This document shows, piece by piece, positions 57,096 through 64,000 of a DNA stretch of 64,000 nt. The translations under genes and the position numbers were made by a program. Position 1 is the stretch's first letter, and the number at the start of each line of letters is the position of its first letter. This DNA is from Massilia kyonggiensis (GTDB lineage Bacteria; Pseudomonadota; Gammaproteobacteria; Burkholderiales; Burkholderiaceae_D). The notes beneath the pieces are model-generated. The model was not told where the DNA came from and did not search any database. It saw only the letters and a list, made by a program, of their open reading frames with translations. The stretch covers positions 620,001 to 684,000 of the forward strand of contig NZ_JANUGY010000003.1 of NCBI RefSeq assembly GCF_024756235.1, in the 5' to 3' direction.

Positions 57096-57674
57096 TCAGC
57101 TCCTGGCAAGCGTGGTGAGGACGACGGCGTAGCGGGCCGGCACGTCCCCGGGGTTGTGGAAGGAATTCGGCGCGTCGAGCGGGATGGCGAGGCAGTCGCC
57201 CGTCTCCAGCAGCCAGGATGCGCTGCCGTACGTGATCTGCATGCGGCCTTCGAGGATCCAGATCTGTTGCAGCACGGCGGGCGTGCGCGGGCCGGCCTCG
57301 TATGTCACGCGCGTGCGCGGCGGAAACGTCACGTCGACGATACGCGTCGGCGCCTGGAATCCTTCGGGAGACACATTGCGGCGCAGATAGCCGGAATGCG
57401 GATCCTGCCATGTGACCTGGTCGGCATGGCGCGAGACAGGCTCGGCCTTGCGCGCCGGATCGTCGAACAGGGACGCGAGCGGTACGCCGAGGCCGGCGGC
57501 GAGCTTGTCGAGCACGACGGCCGTTGGGCTCGTCTCGCCCCGCTCGATCAGCGACAGCATCGAACGGCTGACGCCGCACTGGGTCGACAGCGCATCCAGC
57601 GACAGCCCCCGCTCGCTGCGGAGGAGACGCACCTGCTGGGCGATGCGTTCATTTACGGTGGAATCGTCTTTCAT
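57096..57674 (-). CDS. XRE family regulator with C-terminal cupin domain
   Basis: A 192-residue transcription factor. The HTH lies at about 8-62 (LRSERGLSLDALSTQCGVSRSMLSLIERGETSPT). The cupin follows from about 105 (PPRTRVTYEAGPRTPAVLQQIWILEGRMQITYG and LAIPLDAPNSFHNPG). Members sense small ligands through the cupin and often autoregulate. ATG 57674 lies next to a GGAGA-N3-TCTCC palindrome that could be its own operator. GNAT is downstream and DJ-1 upstream on the same strand. Confidence 0.88.
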   Translation of the reverse strand: MKDDSTVNERIAQQVRLLRSERGLSLDALSTQCGVSRSMLSLIERGETSPTAVVLDKLAAGLGVPLASLFDDPARKAEPVSRHADQVTWQDPHSGYLRRNVSPEGFQAPTRIVDVTFPPRTRVTYEAGPRTPAVLQQIWILEGRMQITYGSASWLLETGDCLAIPLDAPNSFHNPGDVPARYAVVLTTLARS

Positions 57675-57677
57675 AAT

Positions 57678-57690
57678 GGAGACATTCTCC
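57678..57690. promoter_or_regulatory. Operator-like palindrome at the XRE-cupin start
   Basis: GGAGACATTCTCC is a perfect 5-bp inverted repeat with a 3-nt spacer, 3 bp upstream of the start codon of the XRE-cupin gene. Its position suggests autoregulation, but its GGAG half also supplies the only ribosome-binding-like sequence there. Confidence 0.35.
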
Positions 57691-57750
57691 AATATGAAAG
57701 ACAAGCCGTCAACTATCCTGGACTATTTCTCCAATTTGCTGGACACACGT

Positions 57751-58338
57751 TCAGGATGTCGGCCCCGGATCCGTCCCCGGCGCCACAAGCAATTCCTTCA
57801 GCAACATGTCGTTGAACGCCGGCAGATCATCCGGCTTGCGGCTCGTGATCAGGCGGGCGTCCAGCACGACCTCCTCGTCGGACCATTCGGCCCCCGCATT
57901 CGTCAGGTCGCGCTTCAGGCTGGGCCAGCTGGTCAGGTGCTTGCCGGTGGCGATGCCCGCGTCGATCAGCGTCCACGGGCCGTGGCAAATGGCCGCGACC
58001 ATCTTGTCCTCGGCATCGAAGTCGCGGATAAAGGCGATGGCCTCGTTGCTCAGCCGCAGTTGATCCGGATTGGCGACGCCTCCCGGCAGCACGAGCCCGT
58101 CGAAATCGGCCGGTTTCGCATCGGCCACGTTCATGTCGACCTTGAAGCGGTCGGCCGGCTGCAAGTGGTTAAAACCCTGCACTTCGTCGCCGGCGGGCTT
58201 CGGCGACAGCAACACGACGGTTGCGCCCTGCTCTTCCAGGAAGGAACGCGGGCTCGTGTATTCGATCTGTTCCACGCCATCCGTCATGAGCATGGCGACG
58301 CGCTTGCCCTGCAAAGGCTTGCTGGCAACTTGTTCCAT
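57751..58338 (-). CDS. DJ-1/PfpI family protein
   Basis: A 195-residue class I glutamine-amidotransferase-like protein. The nucleophile Cys lies in AAICHGPWTLIDAG, the family elbow, and VLPGGVANPDQLR and GVEQIEYTSPRSFLEEQG are typical. Members act as deglycases or chaperones against glyoxal damage. It lies upstream of the XRE-cupin gene, 76 nt apart. Confidence 0.9.
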   Translation of the reverse strand: MEQVASKPLQGKRVAMLMTDGVEQIEYTSPRSFLEEQGATVVLLSPKPAGDEVQGFNHLQPADRFKVDMNVADAKPADFDGLVLPGGVANPDQLRLSNEAIAFIRDFDAEDKMVAAICHGPWTLIDAGIATGKHLTSWPSLKRDLTNAGAEWSDEEVVLDARLITSRKPDDLPAFNDMLLKELLVAPGTDPGPTS

Positions 58339-58417
58339 ATAAACTCCTGTTGGTCGAACGGTTGAAGACGATCGACCATTCTAGGCAGGGCTTACGGGAC
58401 GCGTCGCACGCGGCGAA

Positions 58418-59749
58418 TCAGGCGGACAGCGCCTGCCACACCATCCAGGCGTTGGCGGACGAAATCACGACGAACAGGAACCACGACAGCACCGTCGTCC
58501 ACCACTTGTTGACGAACTGCCCCATCAGGTCGCCGCGGCCCGTCAGCCGGATCAGCGGGTACATGGCAAACGGCAGTTGCAGGCTCAGCACGACCTGGCT
58601 GCCGACGAGCATCTTGCCGATCGCGTGGTCGCCCAGGCTGAGTACGCCGACCATCGCCGGCCCCAGCGCCAGCCCGCGCGTGATCAGGCGCCGCTGCCAG
58701 CAGGGAATCCTGAGTTTCAGGAAGCCTTCCATGATGACCTGGCCGGCGATGGTGCCTGTGAACGTCGAGCTCTGGCCGGATGCGAGCAGCGCCAGGCCGA
58801 ACAGGATCGCCGCGGCGACCGTGCCCGCGACGGGGGCCAGCAGGTAATACGCCTGGTCGATGTCCATCACGTTGCCGCCGCCCGGTTTGTAAAACGCGGC
58901 CGCGGCCAGCACGAGGATCGCGCCGTTGATGAACAGCGCCAGCAGCAGCGACACGACGGTGTCGACGCGCGACAGCCTGATCGCTTCGGCCAGGTGGGCG
59001 CCGTCCTGGTTGAGGTCGTGGCGCACGATGCGCGTCTGCACGACGGACGAGTGCAGGTACAGGTTGTGCGGCATGACGGTGGCGCCGAGGATGCCGATCG
59101 CAAGATACAAGGCGTCGCGCTGGCCCAGTTTTTCCAGCGACGGCACGAGGCCCGCCACGACGGCGCGCGGGTCCGGGTCGACGAGGAACAGTTCGGTGAA
59201 CAGGCAGATGGCGATCGTCGCGATGAGGGCCAGCACGATGGCTTCGAGTTGCCGGAAACCCTTCCCTTTCAGGCCCAGTACGATGATGGTGTCGAGCGCC
59301 GTCAGCGCGACGCCGACGGGCAGCGACACGCCCAGCAGCAGGTGAAACGCGAGCGCGCAGCCGAGCACTTCGGCGAGGTCGCAGGCGATGATCGACAGCT
59401 CCGCGAACGCCCACAGCCCTTTCGCGTGCACGGGCGAATATTGTTCGCGGCAATGGACGGCGAGATCCTTGCCCGTGACGATGCCGAGCCGCATGCTCAG
59501 GCATTGCAGCACGATGGCCGCCAGGCTGGACAGCACGACGACGAACAACAGGTCGTAGCCGAACTGCGAGCCGCCCTGGATGGCGGTCGCCCAATTGCCC
59601 GGGTCCATGTAGCCGACCGACACCAGCAGGCCGGGGCCCGCATAGCGCAGGATTTTTTTCCACAGCGGATCGTTCTCCGGCACGTTGACGGTGCCGGCGA
59701 CTTCCGACGGGCAGAACGGGGCGGTGGCGTTGGTCGGTAGTTTGAGCAT
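58418..59749 (-). CDS. mntH: Nramp-family divalent metal transporter MntH
   Basis: A 443-residue proton-coupled Mn(II)/Fe(II) importer with about 11 transmembrane helices. The metal-binding motif DPGN in TM1 (YMDPGNWATAI) and the MPH motif in TM6 (GATVMPHNLYLH) are present. Start at ATG 59749. No manganese riboswitch or MntR-type gene was identified next to it. Confidence 0.93.
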   Translation of the reverse strand: MLKLPTNATAPFCPSEVAGTVNVPENDPLWKKILRYAGPGLLVSVGYMDPGNWATAIQGGSQFGYDLLFVVVLSSLAAIVLQCLSMRLGIVTGKDLAVHCREQYSPVHAKGLWAFAELSIIACDLAEVLGCALAFHLLLGVSLPVGVALTALDTIIVLGLKGKGFRQLEAIVLALIATIAICLFTELFLVDPDPRAVVAGLVPSLEKLGQRDALYLAIGILGATVMPHNLYLHSSVVQTRIVRHDLNQDGAHLAEAIRLSRVDTVVSLLLALFINGAILVLAAAAFYKPGGGNVMDIDQAYYLLAPVAGTVAAAILFGLALLASGQSSTFTGTIAGQVIMEGFLKLRIPCWQRRLITRGLALGPAMVGVLSLGDHAIGKMLVGSQVVLSLQLPFAMYPLIRLTGRGDLMGQFVNKWWTTVLSWFLFVVISSANAWMVWQALSA

Positions 59750-59838
59750 GGCGGGCAAGATAGCACGGCAAGTCTAGCGCACACCGTACCCCGCCGGGCC
59801 CGTCAAAAGACCAGTGCCCGCAGGCACCGGCCGGACCT

Positions 59839-60147
59839 TCAGTCGATGCCGAGCACCCGCATGCGGGCGCGCAGGCGGCGGATCTCGTCGGCCATGTCGA
59901 CCACGAGCGCGGCGAGGTCCTCGTTGGCGTCGAAGTCGCGTTCTACGCGCAGCAGGCGCCGGGCGCGGGCCAGGTCGCCGCTGCGGAAACGCCAGCTCGT
60001 CACCTGCACGCTGGTCTCGCCGCCCAGCACGCCCGCCTGCACGTGGCGCACGACCCAGTCGGTCTCCACGTTGCAGGCGCGCGCCAGTTCGTCGAGCGTC
60101 AGCGCCACGTCGTCCAGCAGCACGCCGGTGAGAATATCGTCATGCAT
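59839..60147 (-). CDS. cbpM: Chaperone modulatory protein CbpM
   Basis: A 102-residue MerR-like protein that binds the J domain of CbpA and inhibits it. The N-terminal half (DDVALTLDELARACNVETDWVVRHVQAGVL) is the winged-helix-like part. The rest is a helical coil (RRLLRVERDFDANEDLAALVVDMADEIRRLRARM). It follows cbpA by 3 nt. Confidence 0.9.
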   Translation of the reverse strand: MHDDILTGVLLDDVALTLDELARACNVETDWVVRHVQAGVLGGETSVQVTSWRFRSGDLARARRLLRVERDFDANEDLAALVVDMADEIRRLRARMRVLGID

Positions 60148-60150
60148 CGT

Positions 60151-61089
60151 TCAGGCTCCTATGCGTTCGCGTGGATTGAAGGCAAGGTCGCGCGCCATCG
60201 CCTCGTACAGCTCGCGCGCACGGTCGCTGGTGGCGGGCGGCAGCACCACGTTCAGCATCAGGTACAAATCGCCCGGCGTCTTGGCCGGAATGCCGCGTCC
60301 CTTCAGGCGCAGCTTGCGTCCGCTCTGCGATCCCGGCGGCACCGTCACCTCGACCGTGCCCGACGGCGTCGGCACCGAGATGCTCGCGCCCAGCGCCGCT
60401 TCCCACGGCGCCACGGGCACGTCCTGGTACACGTGTGTCCCTTCGACGCGGTAACGCGGGTCGGGGTTCAGCTGGATTTCCAGATACAGGTCGCCGGCCG
60501 GCCCGCCGCCGAATCCCGGATGCCCCTGCCCCCGCATGCGCAGCTGCTGGCCCGGCGTGACGCCTTTCGGGATGTTCACGCTGAGGGTCTTGTCCTGCAT
60601 GGTCGCACGGCCCTGCGCATCGTGCTGCGGGACGCGCAGGCTGATCGTGCGCGTGGCGCCCTGGTAGGCGTCGCGCAGGTCGATCGACATCGCGGCGTGG
60701 ATGTCCTCGCCGGGCATCTGGAAGCCGCCGCCGCCTGCGTGCCCGCCCGCACCGGCACGCGAGCGCCGGCCCACGTGGGCGAACAGGTCGTTGAAGAAAT
60801 CGTCCGCGCCGGCACCGCCGAAATCGAATTGCGTGCCCCAGTCCGGCGGGGGCTGGAAGCCCTGGCCGGGACGGTGTCCGCGGCCCAGTTCGTCGTAGGC
60901 GGCCCGCTTCTCGGGGTCGCCCAGCACGTCGTAGGCCTCGTTGATTTCCTTGGTCTTCGCGTCCGCGTCCTTGTGCTTGCTGACGTCGGGGTGGTATTGC
61001 CGCACCAGCTTGCGGTACGCCTTCTTGATGTCGTCCTGGGTCGCGGTCTTCTCGACACCAAGCGTCTGGTAATAGTCCTTGTATTCCAC
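60151..61089 (-). CDS. cbpA: DnaJ-like co-chaperone/curved-DNA-binding protein CbpA
   Basis: A 312-residue Hsp40. The J domain (1-65) has YHPDV with the HPD motif. A Gly/Phe-rich region follows (about 75-125, FGGAGADDFF), then two C-terminal substrate-binding beta-domains without a zinc centre, as in CbpA. GTG 61089 with AGGAGC upstream gives the family start VEYKDYYQTLGV. Co-transcribed with cbpM. Confidence 0.92.
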   Translation of the reverse strand: MEYKDYYQTLGVEKTATQDDIKKAYRKLVRQYHPDVSKHKDADAKTKEINEAYDVLGDPEKRAAYDELGRGHRPGQGFQPPPDWGTQFDFGGAGADDFFNDLFAHVGRRSRAGAGGHAGGGGFQMPGEDIHAAMSIDLRDAYQGATRTISLRVPQHDAQGRATMQDKTLSVNIPKGVTPGQQLRMRGQGHPGFGGGPAGDLYLEIQLNPDPRYRVEGTHVYQDVPVAPWEAALGASISVPTPSGTVEVTVPPGSQSGRKLRLKGRGIPAKTPGDLYLMLNVVLPPATSDRARELYEAMARDLAFNPRERIGA

Positions 61090-61277
61090 GAGCTTGCTCC
61101 TGGATCGGTTGGATGGATGGTTGACCGGTATGTTGTGGTGGGAGGCTTGCTTTTCAACTACTACCGGAGACCGGCCCCGGAAACCATGACCTTGTCTCCC
61201 GACGCCATGGTGTGCCGCTTGAGGCATCAGATGCTGCCCGTCAAGATGAAGCCATCATTCCAACAAGGAGACAGACC

Positions 61278-62153
61278 ATGCACCGCACTTTCCTGCTCGC
61301 CGCCGCGATATTGTCCGCAGCAACCGCCTCCGCCCAGACGAACTTCGCCGGCAGCTACAACGGCGCCGGCACCACCGGCGGCTCCTGTTCGATGAGCTAC
61401 AGCATCTCCGGCGTGGAGCCGTCCGGCACCGGCCCGTACCCCGTGTTCATCTACCTCGTCGGCACGAACGAGAACTACAACAATGCAGCGGCGATGGCGG
61501 CCGTGAACGCCATGGCGGGCAAGGGTTATGTCGCGGCCACCGTCGATTACGCGGAATCCCAGTTCGGCACCTGCTCCGTGTTGAGCGGCAAGTCGAGCTG
61601 CGTGTTCAATCCGAACAGCACGCTCAGCGCGGTCTCGCAGCTGTGCGCGCGCGCGAAGGCCGATTGCAGCAAGGGCATCGTGGTCGGCGGGTTCAGCCAG
61701 GGTTCCATTCTCGCGCTGCTCGCAAAGAATTACGACGCGCGCGTGCAGGCCGCCTACGGCATCGGCATGAGCAACGTCTATTCGGCGTACGACCTGTCGA
61801 CCTGCGTCTCGAACGGCAAGCGGTCGCTGCCCAGCGACCGGCTGCGCGCGGTCGATGGCGAACGGGACAATTTCGCGGGCGCGACGCAATCTGCCGTCCA
61901 GTCCTCGCTGCAGAACGTGACGGGACTGAAATGCGCGGCCGGGTCCACCGCCTGCACGAACATCAACGGCAGCGGCTGGATCATCGTGAAAAACAACCAG
62001 GTCGCCGACGGATCGGCCGATCACTGCTACATGCGCGCGGCCGGCGACTGCTTCGGCAGCCAGAACAGCCTGGACGGCAACTGGAACAACGGCACGGCGA
62101 ACTGGAGCAAGGACACCAATCTGCAGTGGCTCACCAACTTCACGACGAAGTAA
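61278..62153 (+). CDS. Secreted alpha/beta hydrolase
   Basis: A 291-residue exported protein. The signal peptide ends TASAQTN. The nucleophile elbow GGFSQGS places Ser140 in a GxSxG motif, and a conserved-looking VYLVGTNENY-type oxyanion region lies upstream. Six or more cysteines suggest several disulfides. AAGGAGA precedes ATG 61278. It is similar in length and cysteine-richness to the pair at 21-23 kb, but is not obviously homologous in sequence. Substrate unknown. Confidence 0.8.
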   Translation: MHRTFLLAAAILSAATASAQTNFAGSYNGAGTTGGSCSMSYSISGVEPSGTGPYPVFIYLVGTNENYNNAAAMAAVNAMAGKGYVAATVDYAESQFGTCSVLSGKSSCVFNPNSTLSAVSQLCARAKADCSKGIVVGGFSQGSILALLAKNYDARVQAAYGIGMSNVYSAYDLSTCVSNGKRSLPSDRLRAVDGERDNFAGATQSAVQSSLQNVTGLKCAAGSTACTNINGSGWIIVKNNQVADGSADHCYMRAAGDCFGSQNSLDGNWNNGTANWSKDTNLQWLTNFTTK

Positions 62154-62283
62154 ATCGATGACGCATGCTTGATGCATGCCTCATCACGCTCCTTTGGCCG
62201 TAATTAGCATTTCAACCAGTATCCGGCCATGAACGGCAGTGCTAGATTCCTCGTGTTGCCGTTCTTCCAACAAGGAGAGAGTC

Positions 62284-63189
62284 ATGGTGAGCAAATGGGT
62301 CAAGCGCACAAGCATCGCATTGGCGGCACTCGCCTTGCTGGGGGTGGCCACGGCCGGCGTCGGCAAGTTGCTGGGGGAACGCAAGATGGCGCGCAGCGTC
62401 GCTCTGAATGTGCGTCCGCTCGGCATCGTGCCCGACGTCGCCCGCGTCGACCACGGCCGCTACCTGTACAGCACGCGCGGCTGCGCAGAATGCCATGGCG
62501 CGGACGGCGCCGGCAGGACGGTCGTCAGCGACGGCGGCATGCTCGTCGTCGCCCCCAACATCACGGCGGGCCCGAACGGCACCACCGCGCACTACCGCGT
62601 GATCGACTGGGTGCGCACCGTGCGCCACGGCGTCAAGCCGAACGGCAATCCCGTCATGATCATGCCCAGCGAGGACTACAGCCGCCTCAGCGACGAAGAC
62701 ATGGCGGCCCTCGTCGCCTACGTCGAGCAGATGCGGCCCGTACCCGGCGTGAAGGCCGTCATCGACGTGCCGGTGCCCGTGAAGGCGCTGTACGCGTTCG
62801 GCGTCATCAAGGATGCGTCCGAAAAGATCGACCACGCGCTGGCGCCGCCGCAAGCAGTGCCGGCAGCCGTCACGCCGGCCTATGGCGCGTACGTCGCCGC
62901 GACCTGCACGGGCTGCCACGGCGCGGACCTGGCCGGCGGCCGCGTGCCCGGCGCCCCGCCGTCCTGGCCGCCCGCGGCGCGGCTGGCGCCCGGCAAGGGC
63001 AGCGCGATGAACCGCTATCCGACGCCGGACGCGTTCATGGCCATGCTGCGGACAGGCCACCGGCCGGACGGCAGCGCGATCAGTCCCGTGATGCCGTTCG
63101 GGTCGTTCCGGCAGATGAACGAGACGGACCTGCGGGCGCTGTATGCCTACCTGAAATCGGTGCCGGGGACGACCCTGGCGCAGCGGTGA
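62284..63189 (+). CDS. Membrane-anchored diheme c-type cytochrome
   Basis: A 301-residue protein with an N-terminal signal anchor (about 9-26, TSIALAALALLGVATAGV). It has two CxxCH haem sites, CAECH (67-71) and CTGCH (208-212), each in a cytochrome c domain. Met ligands may be in PVMIMPSED and PVMPFGSF. AGGAGAG precedes ATG 62284. The layout resembles subunits feeding electrons to alcohol or sugar dehydrogenases, but no such enzyme is adjacent. Confidence 0.88.
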   Translation: MVSKWVKRTSIALAALALLGVATAGVGKLLGERKMARSVALNVRPLGIVPDVARVDHGRYLYSTRGCAECHGADGAGRTVVSDGGMLVVAPNITAGPNGTTAHYRVIDWVRTVRHGVKPNGNPVMIMPSEDYSRLSDEDMAALVAYVEQMRPVPGVKAVIDVPVPVKALYAFGVIKDASEKIDHALAPPQAVPAAVTPAYGAYVAATCTGCHGADLAGGRVPGAPPSWPPAARLAPGKGSAMNRYPTPDAFMAMLRTGHRPDGSAISPVMPFGSFRQMNETDLRALYAYLKSVPGTTLAQR

Positions 63190-63253
63190 GCAAGCGTCAC
63201 ACGGCGTCGGCCATTCCTCAGTAAAATGATCGGTTTCCCCAGCAAACCGATCC

Positions 63254-64000
63254 ATGACGTCCAACCTGTCCAGCACCGGCGCCCTTGCGGCGCATCCCGT
63301 CCGCACCGAGATCGCCACGTTGTGGCGGCTGTCGTGGCCCATGCTCGTGGGCCAGCTCGCGACCGTCGGGATGGGCGTGGCGGACGTCGCCATGACGGGC
63401 CACGTCAGCGCCGAAGAGCTCGCCGCCGTATCGCTCGGCACGTCCGTGTGGTCGATCATCCTCGTCACCGTCATGGGCATCATGATGGCCGTGAACTCGG
63501 TCGTCTCGCACGAGATGGGCGCCGCCCGCTTCGACCGCATCTCGCACTCGGTGCGCGAATCGCTGTGGATGGGTCTCGGCGTCGGCGTCGCCGGCTGTCT
63601 CGCGGCGAACCTGTGCACGCTCGTGTTCGACCACATCGGCCTGGATCAGGCGGTCGCGGACCGCGCGTCGGCCTTCCTGCACATCATCAGCCTCGGCATG
63701 CCCGCGTTCGCCTGCTACCGCGCGCTGTACGGCTACACGACGAGCATCAACCAGACCAAGCCGATCATGATCATCGCCATCGCCGGCCTGCTGTACAACA
63801 TCGTCATGAACTGGCTGTTCATCTTCGGCGAATTCGGCCTGCCCAAGCTGGGCGCGCTGGGCTGTGCCGTGTCGACGGCCAGCGGGATGTGGCTGATGCT
63901 CGGCGCGATGATCCTGTGGATCAGGATCTCTCCCGCCTACCGCCGGACGTATCCGTTCACGCGCTGGGAAGGTCCGAACTGGAAAGAGATCGGCAGCATG
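63254..64000 (+). CDS. MATE family multidrug/Na+ efflux transporter (5' part)
   Basis: The first 249 residues of a NorM/MatE-type antiporter that continues past the window. About six transmembrane helices are visible so far. WRLSWPMLVGQLATVGMGVADVAMTGHVS and the helix-5/6 YNIVMNWLFIFGEFGLPKLGALGCAVST block are typical. The start is ATG 63254. Confidence 0.9.
   Translation, partial: MTSNLSSTGALAAHPVRTEIATLWRLSWPMLVGQLATVGMGVADVAMTGHVSAEELAAVSLGTSVWSIILVTVMGIMMAVNSVVSHEMGAARFDRISHSVRESLWMGLGVGVAGCLAANLCTLVFDHIGLDQAVADRASAFLHIISLGMPAFACYRALYGYTTSINQTKPIMIIAIAGLLYNIVMNWLFIFGEFGLPKLGALGCAVSTASGMWLMLGAMILWIRISPAYRRTYPFTRWEGPNWKEIGSM

Overview
The window looks like a chromosomal segment of a high-GC betaproteobacterium, most likely Oxalobacteraceae of the Massilia/Telluria type. 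Reasons: the gene order gyrA-DUF2059-serC-pheA-hisC-tyrA-aroA-cmk-rpsA-ihfB-lapA-lapB, the betaproteobacterial pairing of ubiG with a Gph-like phosphatase, an RTX/DUF4214 secreted protease, a betaproteobacterial-style tmRNA, and many secreted hydrolases and c-type cytochromes. The assignment is inference; no database was consulted. High GC produces many long antisense open frames, which were ignored.

Layout. 1-9.4 kb: a very large secreted S8 protease, then an RstA-like response regulator and its RstB-like kinase about 4 kb apart on the + strand, with four reverse-strand genes between them (an SDR, an uncharacterised exported protein, a MipA/OmpV porin-like protein, a lipoprotein). 9.4-13.5 kb: two DsbA-type thiol oxidases flanking a small membrane protein, then a BtuB-like TonB receptor under a cobalamin riboswitch. 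13.6-17.5 kb: an M1 metallopeptidase coupled to a membrane protein, and a DODA-type dioxygenase. 17.5-19.0 kb: an orphan type VI Hcp, a small LAS-type metallopeptidase and an exported small protein, apparently lower in GC than the flanks; this is the best candidate for a compact effector/immunity system. 19.0-24.2 kb: YlqF GTPase, an anchored secreted protein, two tandem alpha/beta-hydrolase-like paralogues and a histone-deacetylase-family protein. 24.3-29.4 kb: a tightly coupled MoxR-DUF58-TgpA-MltB operon.

29.4-48.0 kb is the housekeeping core. It starts with an AT-rich intergenic region and a small helix-turn-helix protein. After it comes a long reverse-strand run: cysM, a ComEA-like protein, hldA/rfaE1 and ugd (LPS precursor supply), lapB and lapA (LPS assembly control), ihfB, rpsA, cmk, the aromatic and serine genes aroA, tyrA, hisC, pheA and serC, a DUF2059 protein and gyrA. 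Clear intrinsic terminators end gyrA, ihfB and the comEA-like gene.

48.0-64.0 kb: an OmpA-like protein, ubiG-gph/mupP, a glycine-zipper protein and the tmRNA gene. Immediately after the tmRNA sits an 887-residue protein with a ComEC-like metallo-beta-lactamase signature split by a long Pro/Gly-rich insert. A broken reverse-strand reading frame follows it. The rest is a diheme cytochrome, GNAT and XRE-cupin genes, a DJ-1/PfpI protein, MntH, the CbpA/CbpM chaperone pair, a secreted alpha/beta hydrolase, a second diheme cytochrome and the start of a MATE transporter that runs off the end.
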